The notes under the pieces: generated by a model
Database searches by the model: none
The model's input: only the letters and a program-made list of their open reading frames with translations
Told to the model about the DNA's origin: nothing
Made by a program: the position numbers and the translations under genes
In this document: one piece after another, positions 18,483 to 25,589 of the stretch
Layout: every line of letters starts with the position of its first letter
How positions within the stretch are numbered: position 1 is the first letter of the stretch
From: JBGPLJ01 sp035644395
GTDB lineage: Bacteria > Pseudomonadota > Gammaproteobacteria > Steroidobacterales > Steroidobacteraceae
Assembly: GCA_035644395.1 (NCBI GenBank)
Contig: DASQOR010000047.1
Coordinates: 1-64,000 of the forward strand
DNA: 64,000 nucleotides
Reading direction: 5' to 3'

Positions 18483-19831
18483 GTGAACCCGGCCGCAAGA
18501 TGTCGCTGGTGCAGGCCACGATGTGCGTGGCCGGCAACATGGTCGGCACCGGCCTTTTCCTCCTGCCCGTCAATCTTGCGCAGGTCGGCGGTATAGCAAT
18601 ATTTGGCTGGGTGATCGCCACCGTCGGCGTGGCGGCGCTCGGTCTCGTCTTCGCGAAGCTCGGCGAGCTCAATCCGCAAGAGGGCGGTCCGTATGCCTAT
18701 GCACGCGACTTTCTCGGCCCCTTCGCCGGGTTCCAGACGAACTACGTGTACTGGACCGGCAACGCCATCGGCAATGTCGCCATTGCGGTCGCGGCCGTCG
18801 GCTATCTTGCGGAACTGGTGCCCGGCATCACCGGCCCACCGGGAAGCGTCATCGCGACGGCGGTCATCATCTGGCTCCTCACGGTGGTCAACATCCTCGG
18901 GCCCCGCGTGGTCGGTGTGCTCGAGACCTGGACGATGGCACTGGCCCTCATCCCGATCATGGGCATCGCGATCTGCGGGTGGGCCTGGTTCGACAGCTCG
19001 ACGTTCCTCTCAGGCTGGAACGTCAGTGGGCAGTCGGATACCCATGCCGTCGCGCGGGCCGCCTCGATGGCGCTCTGGGCCTACATGGGCATCGAGAGCG
19101 CCAGCGTTTCCGCCGGCGTCATCGAGAACCCGAAACGCAATGTCCCGCTTGCGACGATCATCGGGCTCATTCTGGCCGCCGTCGTCTACATGCTGAGCTC
19201 GACCGTCATCATGGGGATCCTCCCGAACGAGGAGCTGCGCAAGTCGCATGCGCCGTTTGCCGAAGCGGCGCGACTCGCCATCGGCACGCCGGGAGTGATC
19301 ATCATCAGCGTGTGCGCGGTCTTGAAGTCGATCGGATCGTTGTGCGGCTGGATGCTGCTCGTCGGCCAGTCGGCCAAGGCCGCGGCGGATGACGGGATGT
19401 TTCCGCGCGTCTTCGCGCGCCTCAACAAGAACGGCGTTCCCGGCACCGGCCTCATCATCGTGGCGGTGCTGATGACGGTCATGCTCTTCGCGACGATCTC
19501 GCCGAACCTCGCCGATCAGTTCAACGAGATCGTCAACCTCGCGGTCATCCTCATCATCGTGCCCTACGTCTACTCGGCGGTTTCGGTGGTGAAGGTCATC
19601 CTTGACCGCAAGCTCCCCGCGAGGACCTTTCGCACCTACAAGTGGATTGCAACGGCCGCGGTCCTCTACTGCCTCTGGGCGATCATCGGCGGCGATCCCC
19701 AGACCGTAGTGCACGCGATGGTGGGCTTGCTCATCAGCGTGCCGCTGTATCCATTTTTCATCAATTCCATGGAGGCAGCGGCGAAGCTCAAGAGCGCGCA
19801 GCATGCAGCGGGTGCGCCCGGTGTGCGGTGA
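18479..19831 (+). CDS. adiC: Arginine:agmatine antiporter, AdiC type
   Basis: This is a 450-residue APC antiporter. It tracks E. coli AdiC: AGNMVGTGLFLLPVNLAQ, GGIAIFGWVIAT, GPFAGFQTNYVYW, LALIPIMGIAICGW, ALWAYMGIESASVSAGVI (Trp202 equivalent) and SLCGWMLLVGQSAKAAADDG (Trp293 equivalent). AdiC exchanges external arginine for internal agmatine and so exports a proton equivalent per cycle. In TM3 the AdiC residues Ala-Cys are Gly-Asn here (WTGNAIGN), so selectivity may differ. The GTG at 18479 was chosen because it gives the usual 4-base GTGA overlap with the preceding stop. An ATG at 18440 would add 13 hydrophilic residues. It is coupled to the second AdiA-like enzyme. Confidence 0.87.
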   Translation: MSEPGRKMSLVQATMCVAGNMVGTGLFLLPVNLAQVGGIAIFGWVIATVGVAALGLVFAKLGELNPQEGGPYAYARDFLGPFAGFQTNYVYWTGNAIGNVAIAVAAVGYLAELVPGITGPPGSVIATAVIIWLLTVVNILGPRVVGVLETWTMALALIPIMGIAICGWAWFDSSTFLSGWNVSGQSDTHAVARAASMALWAYMGIESASVSAGVIENPKRNVPLATIIGLILAAVVYMLSSTVIMGILPNEELRKSHAPFAEAARLAIGTPGVIIISVCAVLKSIGSLCGWMLLVGQSAKAAADDGMFPRVFARLNKNGVPGTGLIIVAVLMTVMLFATISPNLADQFNEIVNLAVILIIVPYVYSAVSVVKVILDRKLPARTFRTYKWIATAAVLYCLWAIIGGDPQTVVHAMVGLLISVPLYPFFINSMEAAAKLKSAQHAAGAPGVR

Positions 19832-19862
19832 ACGCCAAAATACGTGTCAAAAGGAGTCCCCT

Positions 19863-21242
19863 ATGTCGCTCTCCAAGCCCTGCGACCTGTTCCGCGCGGT
19901 CAACCGAGAAGCTCTCGCTGCCGCAGTTGTACTCGCATTGCTGACGGCTCCCGCCTTCGGCGCGGACGAGGAGAAGCCTGCGCCGCCGCCACCCGGCTTG
20001 CCGGCGGGTCTCGACTGGACCTTCAATCTGGACGCCACCTTCGGCACGTTCGGCTTCGCACACTCCCTCTATACGAACCCGAAACCGGACGAGCCCTCGG
20101 GCAACCTCAGCGACAACTGGTTCGAAGGTTCGGTCAAGCCGGCGCTGAGCGCCGCCTTTACGCTGGCGAACGCGTCGCAGTTGTACGGGAAGATCAGCGC
20201 CGTCGGCGAGCGCACCTACGGCTCTGCACCCTCGCTCGTGGGGTCCGAAGAGTCGTCGTTCGACGTGGAAGACCTTTCCATCGGCTGGCGATCGGGAACG
20301 AGTCTCGGTGATCTTGGGGAGAACGCCCTCGATTTCACCGTGGGCCGCACCCAGTACAAGCTCGGCCACGGAATGCTGCTGTGGGACGGCTCGGCGGAGG
20401 GCGGATCACGCGGCGGCTACTGGACCAACGCGCGCAAGGCCTTCGACTTTGCGGCGATCGCCCGCTTCAAGCCGGGCCATCACACGATCGAAGCGTTTTA
20501 TCTGAACAAGGACGATCTGCCGGAGAATGAAACCGGCAGCAAGCTGTGGGGCGTGAACTACCAGTACGCGATCGGCGAGGACACGACGCTCGGTGCCACC
20601 TACATGAAGTGGTCCGCCAAAGAGGACGTGAAGCCGGAACGCGACGGGCTCGACGTCTACAACCTCAGGGCCTACACGGCGCCGTTCCCGTCCCTGAAGG
20701 CGCTCTCATTCGAGCTGGAGTATGCGAAAGAGGACAACGGCGACCTGCTCGACTCGACCGCCTGGAACGCACAAGTCGCCTGGCAGTTTGCGGGCTCCTG
20801 GACACCGAAATTGTCCTACCGCTATGCGTTTTTCGAGGGCGATGACCCTGCGACCGCGAAGAACGAAGCGTTCGATGGCTTGTTCACGGGGTTCTACGAC
20901 TGGGGCGCCTGGTGGCAGGGCGAAATCGCCGGCGAGTACTTCATCTCGAATTCCAACATGATCTCGCACCAGATCCGCGTGCATGTGAAGCCGAACGAGT
21001 CCCTGAGCACCGGGCTCATCTTCTTTGACTTCCGGCTGGATCATCCTGAATCGGCCGGCCCCGGGGTGACCTCCGATGCCGTGGCGGATGAGCTCGACTG
21101 GTACGCGGACTGGTCCGTCAACAAGAACTTCATCCTGAGTTTCGTCGCTGCCATCGCGGATCCCGGCGCGGCGGTCGAGCAGATATCGGGCCGGACCGAT
21201 ACCTTCATCTATGGAATGTTCTTCGTGGCCTACAGCTTCTGA
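19863..21242 (+). CDS. Outer-membrane β-barrel (alginate-export/porin-like) in the decarboxylase operon
   Basis: This 459-residue protein has a signal peptide (AAVVLALLTAPAFGA-DEEK) and a Pro-rich linker, then a β-barrel of many amphipathic strands (for example LDWTFNLDATFGTFGFAHS, ALDFTVGRTQYKLGHGMLLW, LWGVNYQYAIGEDTTLGAT, WTPKLSYRYAFFEGDD), ending in Phe (FFVAYSF) as outer-membrane proteins do. The TVGRTQ..G...WDGS pattern resembles alginate-export and OprD-like barrels, but the ligand cannot be read. AAAAGGAG lies before the ATG. It is the last gene of the operon, 31 bases after adiC, and is followed by a strong terminator, so it probably passes the basic amino acid or polyamine across the outer membrane. 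Confidence 0.75.
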   Translation: MSLSKPCDLFRAVNREALAAAVVLALLTAPAFGADEEKPAPPPPGLPAGLDWTFNLDATFGTFGFAHSLYTNPKPDEPSGNLSDNWFEGSVKPALSAAFTLANASQLYGKISAVGERTYGSAPSLVGSEESSFDVEDLSIGWRSGTSLGDLGENALDFTVGRTQYKLGHGMLLWDGSAEGGSRGGYWTNARKAFDFAAIARFKPGHHTIEAFYLNKDDLPENETGSKLWGVNYQYAIGEDTTLGATYMKWSAKEDVKPERDGLDVYNLRAYTAPFPSLKALSFELEYAKEDNGDLLDSTAWNAQVAWQFAGSWTPKLSYRYAFFEGDDPATAKNEAFDGLFTGFYDWGAWWQGEIAGEYFISNSNMISHQIRVHVKPNESLSTGLIFFDFRLDHPESAGPGVTSDAVADELDWYADWSVNKNFILSFVAAIADPGAAVEQISGRTDTFIYGMFFVAYSF

Positions 21243-21271
21243 TCGCGAACAGGTTTGTCGGCTTGCTCGCG

Positions 21272-21307
21272 GGGCCCCGGCGTGATTCGCCGGGGCCCTT
21301 TTTTATT
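21272..21307 (+). terminator. Rho-independent terminator of the decarboxylase operon
   Basis: A perfect 11-bp GC stem (21272-21282 with 21288-21298) with loop TGATT is followed by six T residues and ATT. It is a textbook intrinsic terminator, 30 bases after the last stop codon. The stem core is nearly the same as that at 583. Confidence 0.92.
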
Positions 21308-21330
21308 GTCGGCGGCGGGTCCGCTGTCGG

Positions 21331-21897
21331 CTACTTGGCCTTGTAGGAGAATTTCTGTCCGGCGACGGCAGCCTGGTACATCAAGCCGCCTTTCGCGATC
21401 GTGAACACGGCCATGCCCTTGTAGTACTTGCCGGCCGTGGCCGCGTCATTCTTGCCGCCGCTTGCGCCGACGCCCGTGCCGGTCGTGCCGGCAGCGGCAT
21501 TCGCGGAGGCGGTGATCGCAATTGCATTCACGCTCGCGTCAAATTCGAAATTGCCCGAGGTGAATTCATCGAGCGCGCGCTTGTCCTCGAAGAAAATGAT
21601 CTGGCTGTAGGCCTGGCCACCGGCCTGCAAGCCGATGCTGAGTTGAGTCATCGACGTGTTGCCGATGACTTTGCCCTTCTCATAGACCTGCCCCTTGCCG
21701 TGCGCGCCGCCGACACCGAGGCCACCCTTGCCGATCGTCGGGAACACCGCATAACCGTAGGCGGTCGCGAGGAACGACTTGCTTTCGCCGGCCTTGCGAA
21801 ACAGGTCGATGGTGTCGCTGTAGTTGTCCGCCAGTGCGGGGGTGACTGCGAGCGCAAACACCGCGGTCAGGAAGCATCGACACATCATTGTTCTCAT
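21331..21897 (-). CDS. SYLF-domain lipid-binding-like exported protein
   Basis: This 188-residue protein has a signal peptide (CFLTAVFALAVTPALA-DNYS). It is followed by the SYLF (YSC84/Ysc84 actin-binding N-terminal-like) domain with FLATAYGYAVFPTIGKGGLG, VGGAHGKGQVYEKG, SIGLQAGGQAYSQIIFF and the terminal GLMYQAAVAGQKFSY. Bacterial members are periplasmic and probably bind lipid. The ATG at 21897 has GGAGAATCCCT directly upstream and begins the signal peptide. An earlier in-frame ATG at 21939 is less likely. It converges on the decarboxylase operon terminator. An Ala/Gly-rich insert (about 129-147) interrupts the domain. Confidence 0.85.
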   Translation of the reverse strand: MRTMMCRCFLTAVFALAVTPALADNYSDTIDLFRKAGESKSFLATAYGYAVFPTIGKGGLGVGGAHGKGQVYEKGKVIGNTSMTQLSIGLQAGGQAYSQIIFFEDKRALDEFTSGNFEFDASVNAIAITASANAAAGTTGTGVGASGGKNDAATAGKYYKGMAVFTIAKGGLMYQAAVAGQKFSYKAK

Positions 21898-22018
21898 AGG
21901 GATTCTCCATGCCGTTGCGGGTCGTAGAAGTCCCCGCATTTTAGGGCTTCGCGAGCGCCAGGGGGTATGGGACTTAAGGCCAACGGTCGCCCGCCGCCCT
22001 GGCCCCCTGCACGCCGGT

Positions 22019-23506
22019 TCAAGCGACGTTGATATTCGAGTTCAGGCGGAAAAGATTCATCGGGTCGTAGCGTTTCTTCAGTGCCGACAGCCGGTCGAAA
22101 TTCGTTCCGTAATTACGGTCCGCGCCCTTGGCATCCGCATCGTTCAGGTTCACGTAGTAGCCGTCCGTGAAGCGCTCGACCTTCGCCCAGTTGGCGCGCA
22201 CTTCGGCGCGACCCTGCTCGTTGAAGGCGGGGTCTTCCCAGCTGCCGCCGAGCATCAGGTTGGCCATGGCATTGCGGTGCGTGAAGGCCGTTGCCGTCGG
22301 CGCCGTATCCGCCACCGCGCCGTTGGCATTCTGGAAGTAGGCGCTGTTGCGTTTGTCCGTGCGGTAGTCGCGAACCAGCACGTCGATGAGCTCCGGCGAC
22401 ACGGCGCGCACGAAGCCGCCCTTGATGTAGTTCATCGTCGGATCGATGGGCGGTCCGTCGAACTGCGACTGCACCGTGAGGTAGGTCTGCGCGGCGATCG
22501 TGTCCTTCACCGGCTTGCCGAAGCGCTGCAAGGCTGCGAGCAGTTTCTCGCCGGTTGCGTGATTGCCCGTGTAGAGGACATGGATGCTTGCGCCCGGCTG
22601 ATCATCGGCACCGGGTCCGAGGCTCAGATCGACGCTCAGTTCACGCGGCGCCTTCGCCAGGAAATCGGCGTAGAACCCGATGGCATCCTTGATCTGCGCC
22701 GTGGGGTAGCTCACATGGCCGGCGAGGACCGTCGGGTTCAGGGGATGCAGGCGATAGTCGAAGGACGTCGCCACGCCGAAATTGCCGCCGCCGCCCCGGA
22801 TCGCCCAGAAAAGATCCGGCTCGTCTTTTGCGCTCACGCGGCGGAGCTTCCCATCCGCCGTCACGAGCTCGGCTCCGAGGAGATTGTCGCAGGCGAGACC
22901 GAAGCGGCGTGACAGCCAGCCGAAGCCGCCGCCGAGCGTGAGGCCGCCGACTCCGGTATTCGAAATCTGCCCGAGCGTCGTCGCGAGACCCTGCTGTTGC
23001 GCCGGGCCGTCGACATGAGCGACCCAGGCGCCGCCACTCACATGCGCTGTCTGGTTGCGTGCATCGACCGTCACGCGGGTCATGCCGGACAGGTCGATCA
23101 CCATGCCGCCGTCGCAGGTCGAGTAGCCGGGAAAGCTGTGGCCGCCGCCTCGGACGGCGAGCAGCAGTTCGCGTTCCCGCGCGAAAGTCACGGCGCGCAC
23201 GACATCGACAACATCCGCGCAGCGCGCGATGAGCGCCGGATGCTTGTCGATCATGCCGTTCCACACGCGCCGGGCCGCGTCGTAACCCGATTCGCCCGAG
23301 ACGATCAGCGAGCCGCGCAGACTCGCACGCAGGTCCTGTAGCGCTGCACGCTCGATGGTTGTCTCCGCTCCCGACAGCTTGACCGCGCGCAGGTCGGTGA
23401 CGATCGGCTGTGCCGTGTCGTTGGCACCAGCGACGAGCCTGCCGAGGGGCAGCGCCGCGGCGGCACCGCCCATCAAGCTCATGCCGCAGAATTCCCGTCT
23501 CTTCAT
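22019..23506 (-). CDS. Tat-exported FAD-linked oxidase (berberine-bridge/PCMH type)
   Basis: This 495-residue protein has a twin-arginine signal (KRREFCGMSLMGGAAAALP). The FAD-binding PCMH domain (about 85-260) holds AVRGGGHSFPG, where His123 is the usual covalent FAD attachment site, and GVGGLTLGGGFGWLSRRFG. The second Cys attachment seen in bicovalent berberine-bridge enzymes is not present (ISNTGVGG replaces it). The C-terminal BBE motif NYGTNFDRLSALKKRYDPMNLF is intact. Such enzymes oxidise sugars, alcohols or phenolics with O2. The start at 23506 has GGAGGG eight bases upstream. An ATG 18 bases earlier is an alternative. Confidence 0.85.
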   Translation of the reverse strand: MKRREFCGMSLMGGAAAALPLGRLVAGANDTAQPIVTDLRAVKLSGAETTIERAALQDLRASLRGSLIVSGESGYDAARRVWNGMIDKHPALIARCADVVDVVRAVTFARERELLLAVRGGGHSFPGYSTCDGGMVIDLSGMTRVTVDARNQTAHVSGGAWVAHVDGPAQQQGLATTLGQISNTGVGGLTLGGGFGWLSRRFGLACDNLLGAELVTADGKLRRVSAKDEPDLFWAIRGGGGNFGVATSFDYRLHPLNPTVLAGHVSYPTAQIKDAIGFYADFLAKAPRELSVDLSLGPGADDQPGASIHVLYTGNHATGEKLLAALQRFGKPVKDTIAAQTYLTVQSQFDGPPIDPTMNYIKGGFVRAVSPELIDVLVRDYRTDKRNSAYFQNANGAVADTAPTATAFTHRNAMANLMLGGSWEDPAFNEQGRAEVRANWAKVERFTDGYYVNLNDADAKGADRNYGTNFDRLSALKKRYDPMNLFRLNSNINVA

Positions 23507-23568
23507 GATGCCCACCCTCCCCATGCAGATTTACCGGGTTCGCTGGCCCCGCACCAGTATGATGTGGA

Positions 23569-24219
23569 ATGCGGGCTACCTCATTGATCCTGCGTTCGCT
23601 GGCTGCCGTCGCCACCCTGGTGGGCGCCACGGCAACCTATCCGGCCGATCGTCCGATTCCCCTGATCAACGGGCACGTTGTGAGCGTCCTCAGCGGCGAC
23701 ATGCTGAACGTGAAGCTTGAAAGCGGTACCGAGCGCGTGGCCCTGCAGGGGATCGACGCGCCGGACAAGGATCAGCCGGGCGGCGCCGAGGCGGTCGCCG
23801 CCCTCGTGAAGCTCGTGGATGGCCGCGACGTGCAGCTTGCCATCGTCGATCAGAATCCGCGCCAGAACCTGTCGATTGCCGTCGTGTACCTCGGCGAGGT
23901 CGAGATCAACGAAATCATGGTCCGGCAGGGTAACGCCTGGGCCGACCGCGAACACATGCGGCGCAAGGACGACGCGATCCTCTGCATCTACGAAGAGGAG
24001 GCGCGCGCGGTCGGGCGCGGCTTATGGGCGTATTCGATCGTCGAGCGCATACCGCCCTGGGAATGGCGCGATCGCAAGCACCGGGAGTCCTTCACCGACT
24101 ACACCGACGAAACCGCGGCCAATTGCCTGGCGACCGTCAGCGAGGCCCAGGCACGGCTCCGAAAGCCTCCTGAGTCACCTAAAGAAAACAATAAGATAGA
24201 CACTGTTCCTAAACAGTAG
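23569..24219 (+). CDS. Thermonuclease-like exported protein with changed active site
   Basis: This 216-residue protein has an N-terminal signal peptide (LILRSLAAVATLVGATATYPA) and a staphylococcal-nuclease fold (about 30-155). Compared with SNase, the Ca2+-binding Asp residues (Asp44 in SGDML, Asp63 in GIDAPD) and Arg98 (DQNPR) are retained. However, the catalytic Arg35 position is Ala58 (VALQGIDAP where relatives have VRLxGIDAP) and the general-base Glu43 is Asp66. Activity may therefore be reduced or absent. It ends with a hydrophilic Lys/Pro-rich tail. It is transcribed alone, divergent from the FAD oxidase. Confidence 0.75.
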   Translation: MRATSLILRSLAAVATLVGATATYPADRPIPLINGHVVSVLSGDMLNVKLESGTERVALQGIDAPDKDQPGGAEAVAALVKLVDGRDVQLAIVDQNPRQNLSIAVVYLGEVEINEIMVRQGNAWADREHMRRKDDAILCIYEEEARAVGRGLWAYSIVERIPPWEWRDRKHRESFTDYTDETAANCLATVSEAQARLRKPPESPKENNKIDTVPKQ

Positions 24220-24335
24220 TCTTGCTCGGCGGGCATGGCCTTAAGCGATGTTCGGCATCGGAATAATCGATGCCCGCGACGGGGTCATGCCGCTAGACTT
24301 TCGCCGCACAATCAGTAGAGACAGGACACAAGGCC

Positions 24336-25373
24336 ATGGCCATTCTGGGCGTTGAGCGCGTGATCTTCGGCGTCGATGACCTCGATACCTGCACGCGCTT
24401 CTGGGAAGACTTCGGTCTGTATCCCGCTTCGCGGACCGCGGACGAGAGCGTCTTCGAAATCCCGTCGGGCTCGAAAGTCGTCATCCGCAAGCGCGACGAT
24501 CCGAGCCTGCCGACCGCCTGCAACGATCGACCCGGCGTGCGGGAAACGACGTGGGGTGTCGACACGCAGGAAGCGCTCGACGCGCTGGTGACGGACCTCT
24601 CGCGCGATCGCAAGGTCCGCCAGGATCCGGACGGGAGCTGTCACTTCCTGGCCGATGACGGCATGGCGCTCGCGCTGCGCCTGTGGCGCAAGAAGCCGAT
24701 CGCGACGGTGCCGGACCGCGTGAACGGCCCGGGCCGCGTCGAGCGCTTCAACCAGCATCGCCAGTGGCGCATCAAGGCAATTCCCAAAACAATAAACCAC
24801 GTCGTCTTCTTCTCAGACGACTACGTGGCCTCGTTTGAATTCTTCCGCGACCGTCTGAATTTCCGCTTGTCCGACCACTCGATCGGCGTCGGCGCGTTCG
24901 CGCGCGCGGATGGTACCAACGAGCACCACAGCATCTTCTGGGTCAATACGGCGCTGCCGGTTACGCCCGGCAAGCCCGGCTTCATGCACATCGCCTTCGG
25001 CATGGACGACATCGACGAAGTGATGCTCGGCGCGAACATCATGGAGCGGCGCGGCTGGAAGAACACGTCGAACAACAGCTCCGGTGGTATCTCGCGCCAT
25101 CGCATCTCGTCGGCGATCTATTACTACGTCGACAATCCGAACGGCGGCGAAGCCGAGTATCACGCCGATACGGACTATCTCGACGACAACTGGGTGCCGC
25201 GCGCCTGGGACTTCAAGTTCGGATCGCTTCTCTGGGCGCATAGCGTGCCGAAGATGTTCGCGGCGGAGGAGCTGAGCTGGGGCATGAAGTTCGACCCGAA
25301 GGGCGACTCGCTGAAGGAATACCAGAAGTCGGTGCAGGCCGCGAAGAGCGCACCTCGCGCCGTGAAGGGCTGA
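24336..25373 (+). CDS. Two-domain VOC protein (type I extradiol dioxygenase/glyoxalase fold)
   Basis: This 345-residue protein contains two vicinal-oxygen-chelate modules (about 4-120 and 152-290). The second carries a plausible metal triad: His155 (INHVVFF), His218 (FMHIAFG) and Glu274 (GGEAEYHAD), in the order seen in extradiol ring-cleavage dioxygenases and glyoxalases. The first module lacks these residues, as in two-domain catechol 2,3-dioxygenase types. A role in cleaving or isomerising a ring compound is likely, given the catabolic neighbourhood. The substrate is unknown. It is the first plus-strand gene after a 116-base gap. Confidence 0.75.
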   Translation: MAILGVERVIFGVDDLDTCTRFWEDFGLYPASRTADESVFEIPSGSKVVIRKRDDPSLPTACNDRPGVRETTWGVDTQEALDALVTDLSRDRKVRQDPDGSCHFLADDGMALALRLWRKKPIATVPDRVNGPGRVERFNQHRQWRIKAIPKTINHVVFFSDDYVASFEFFRDRLNFRLSDHSIGVGAFARADGTNEHHSIFWVNTALPVTPGKPGFMHIAFGMDDIDEVMLGANIMERRGWKNTSNNSSGGISRHRISSAIYYYVDNPNGGEAEYHADTDYLDDNWVPRAWDFKFGSLLWAHSVPKMFAAEELSWGMKFDPKGDSLKEYQKSVQAAKSAPRAVKG

Positions 25374-25376
25374 CCG

Positions 25377-25589
25377 TCAGGATTTGCTGCGGCGAAAGGG
25401 CAGCGTCAGCAGGAAGCAGAATTTGCGCAATCCGAGCAGCCCGAAGGCCTTGCGGGCTTCTTCGGGTCTGAGCTTCGCCGTGAGCGGCATGGTGCCGAAG
25501 ATCTTGCCCTTGACGACGAGCGTCGAGCCCTCGCGCTCGATCGCCGTCACCGTCATCAGTTCCTTGCCGTCCGCGCCATAGAGCTTCAT
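25377..25589 (-). CDS. Small conserved-looking protein coupled to the phytoene-dehydrogenase-like gene
   Basis: This 70-residue basic protein begins MKLYGADGKELMTV and ends in a Phe/Leu-rich, Arg-rich tail. It matches no domain I can name. It overlaps the stop of the upstream oxidoreductase by four bases (ATGA) and has AGGAG before its ATG, so it is almost certainly translated and coupled to that enzyme. β-strand-like repeats (LMTVTAIEREGSTLVVKG) suggest a compact fold. It may be an accessory subunit of the oxidoreductase. Confidence 0.65.
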   Translation of the reverse strand: MKLYGADGKELMTVTAIEREGSTLVVKGKIFGTMPLTAKLRPEEARKAFGLLGLRKFCFLLTLPFRRSKS

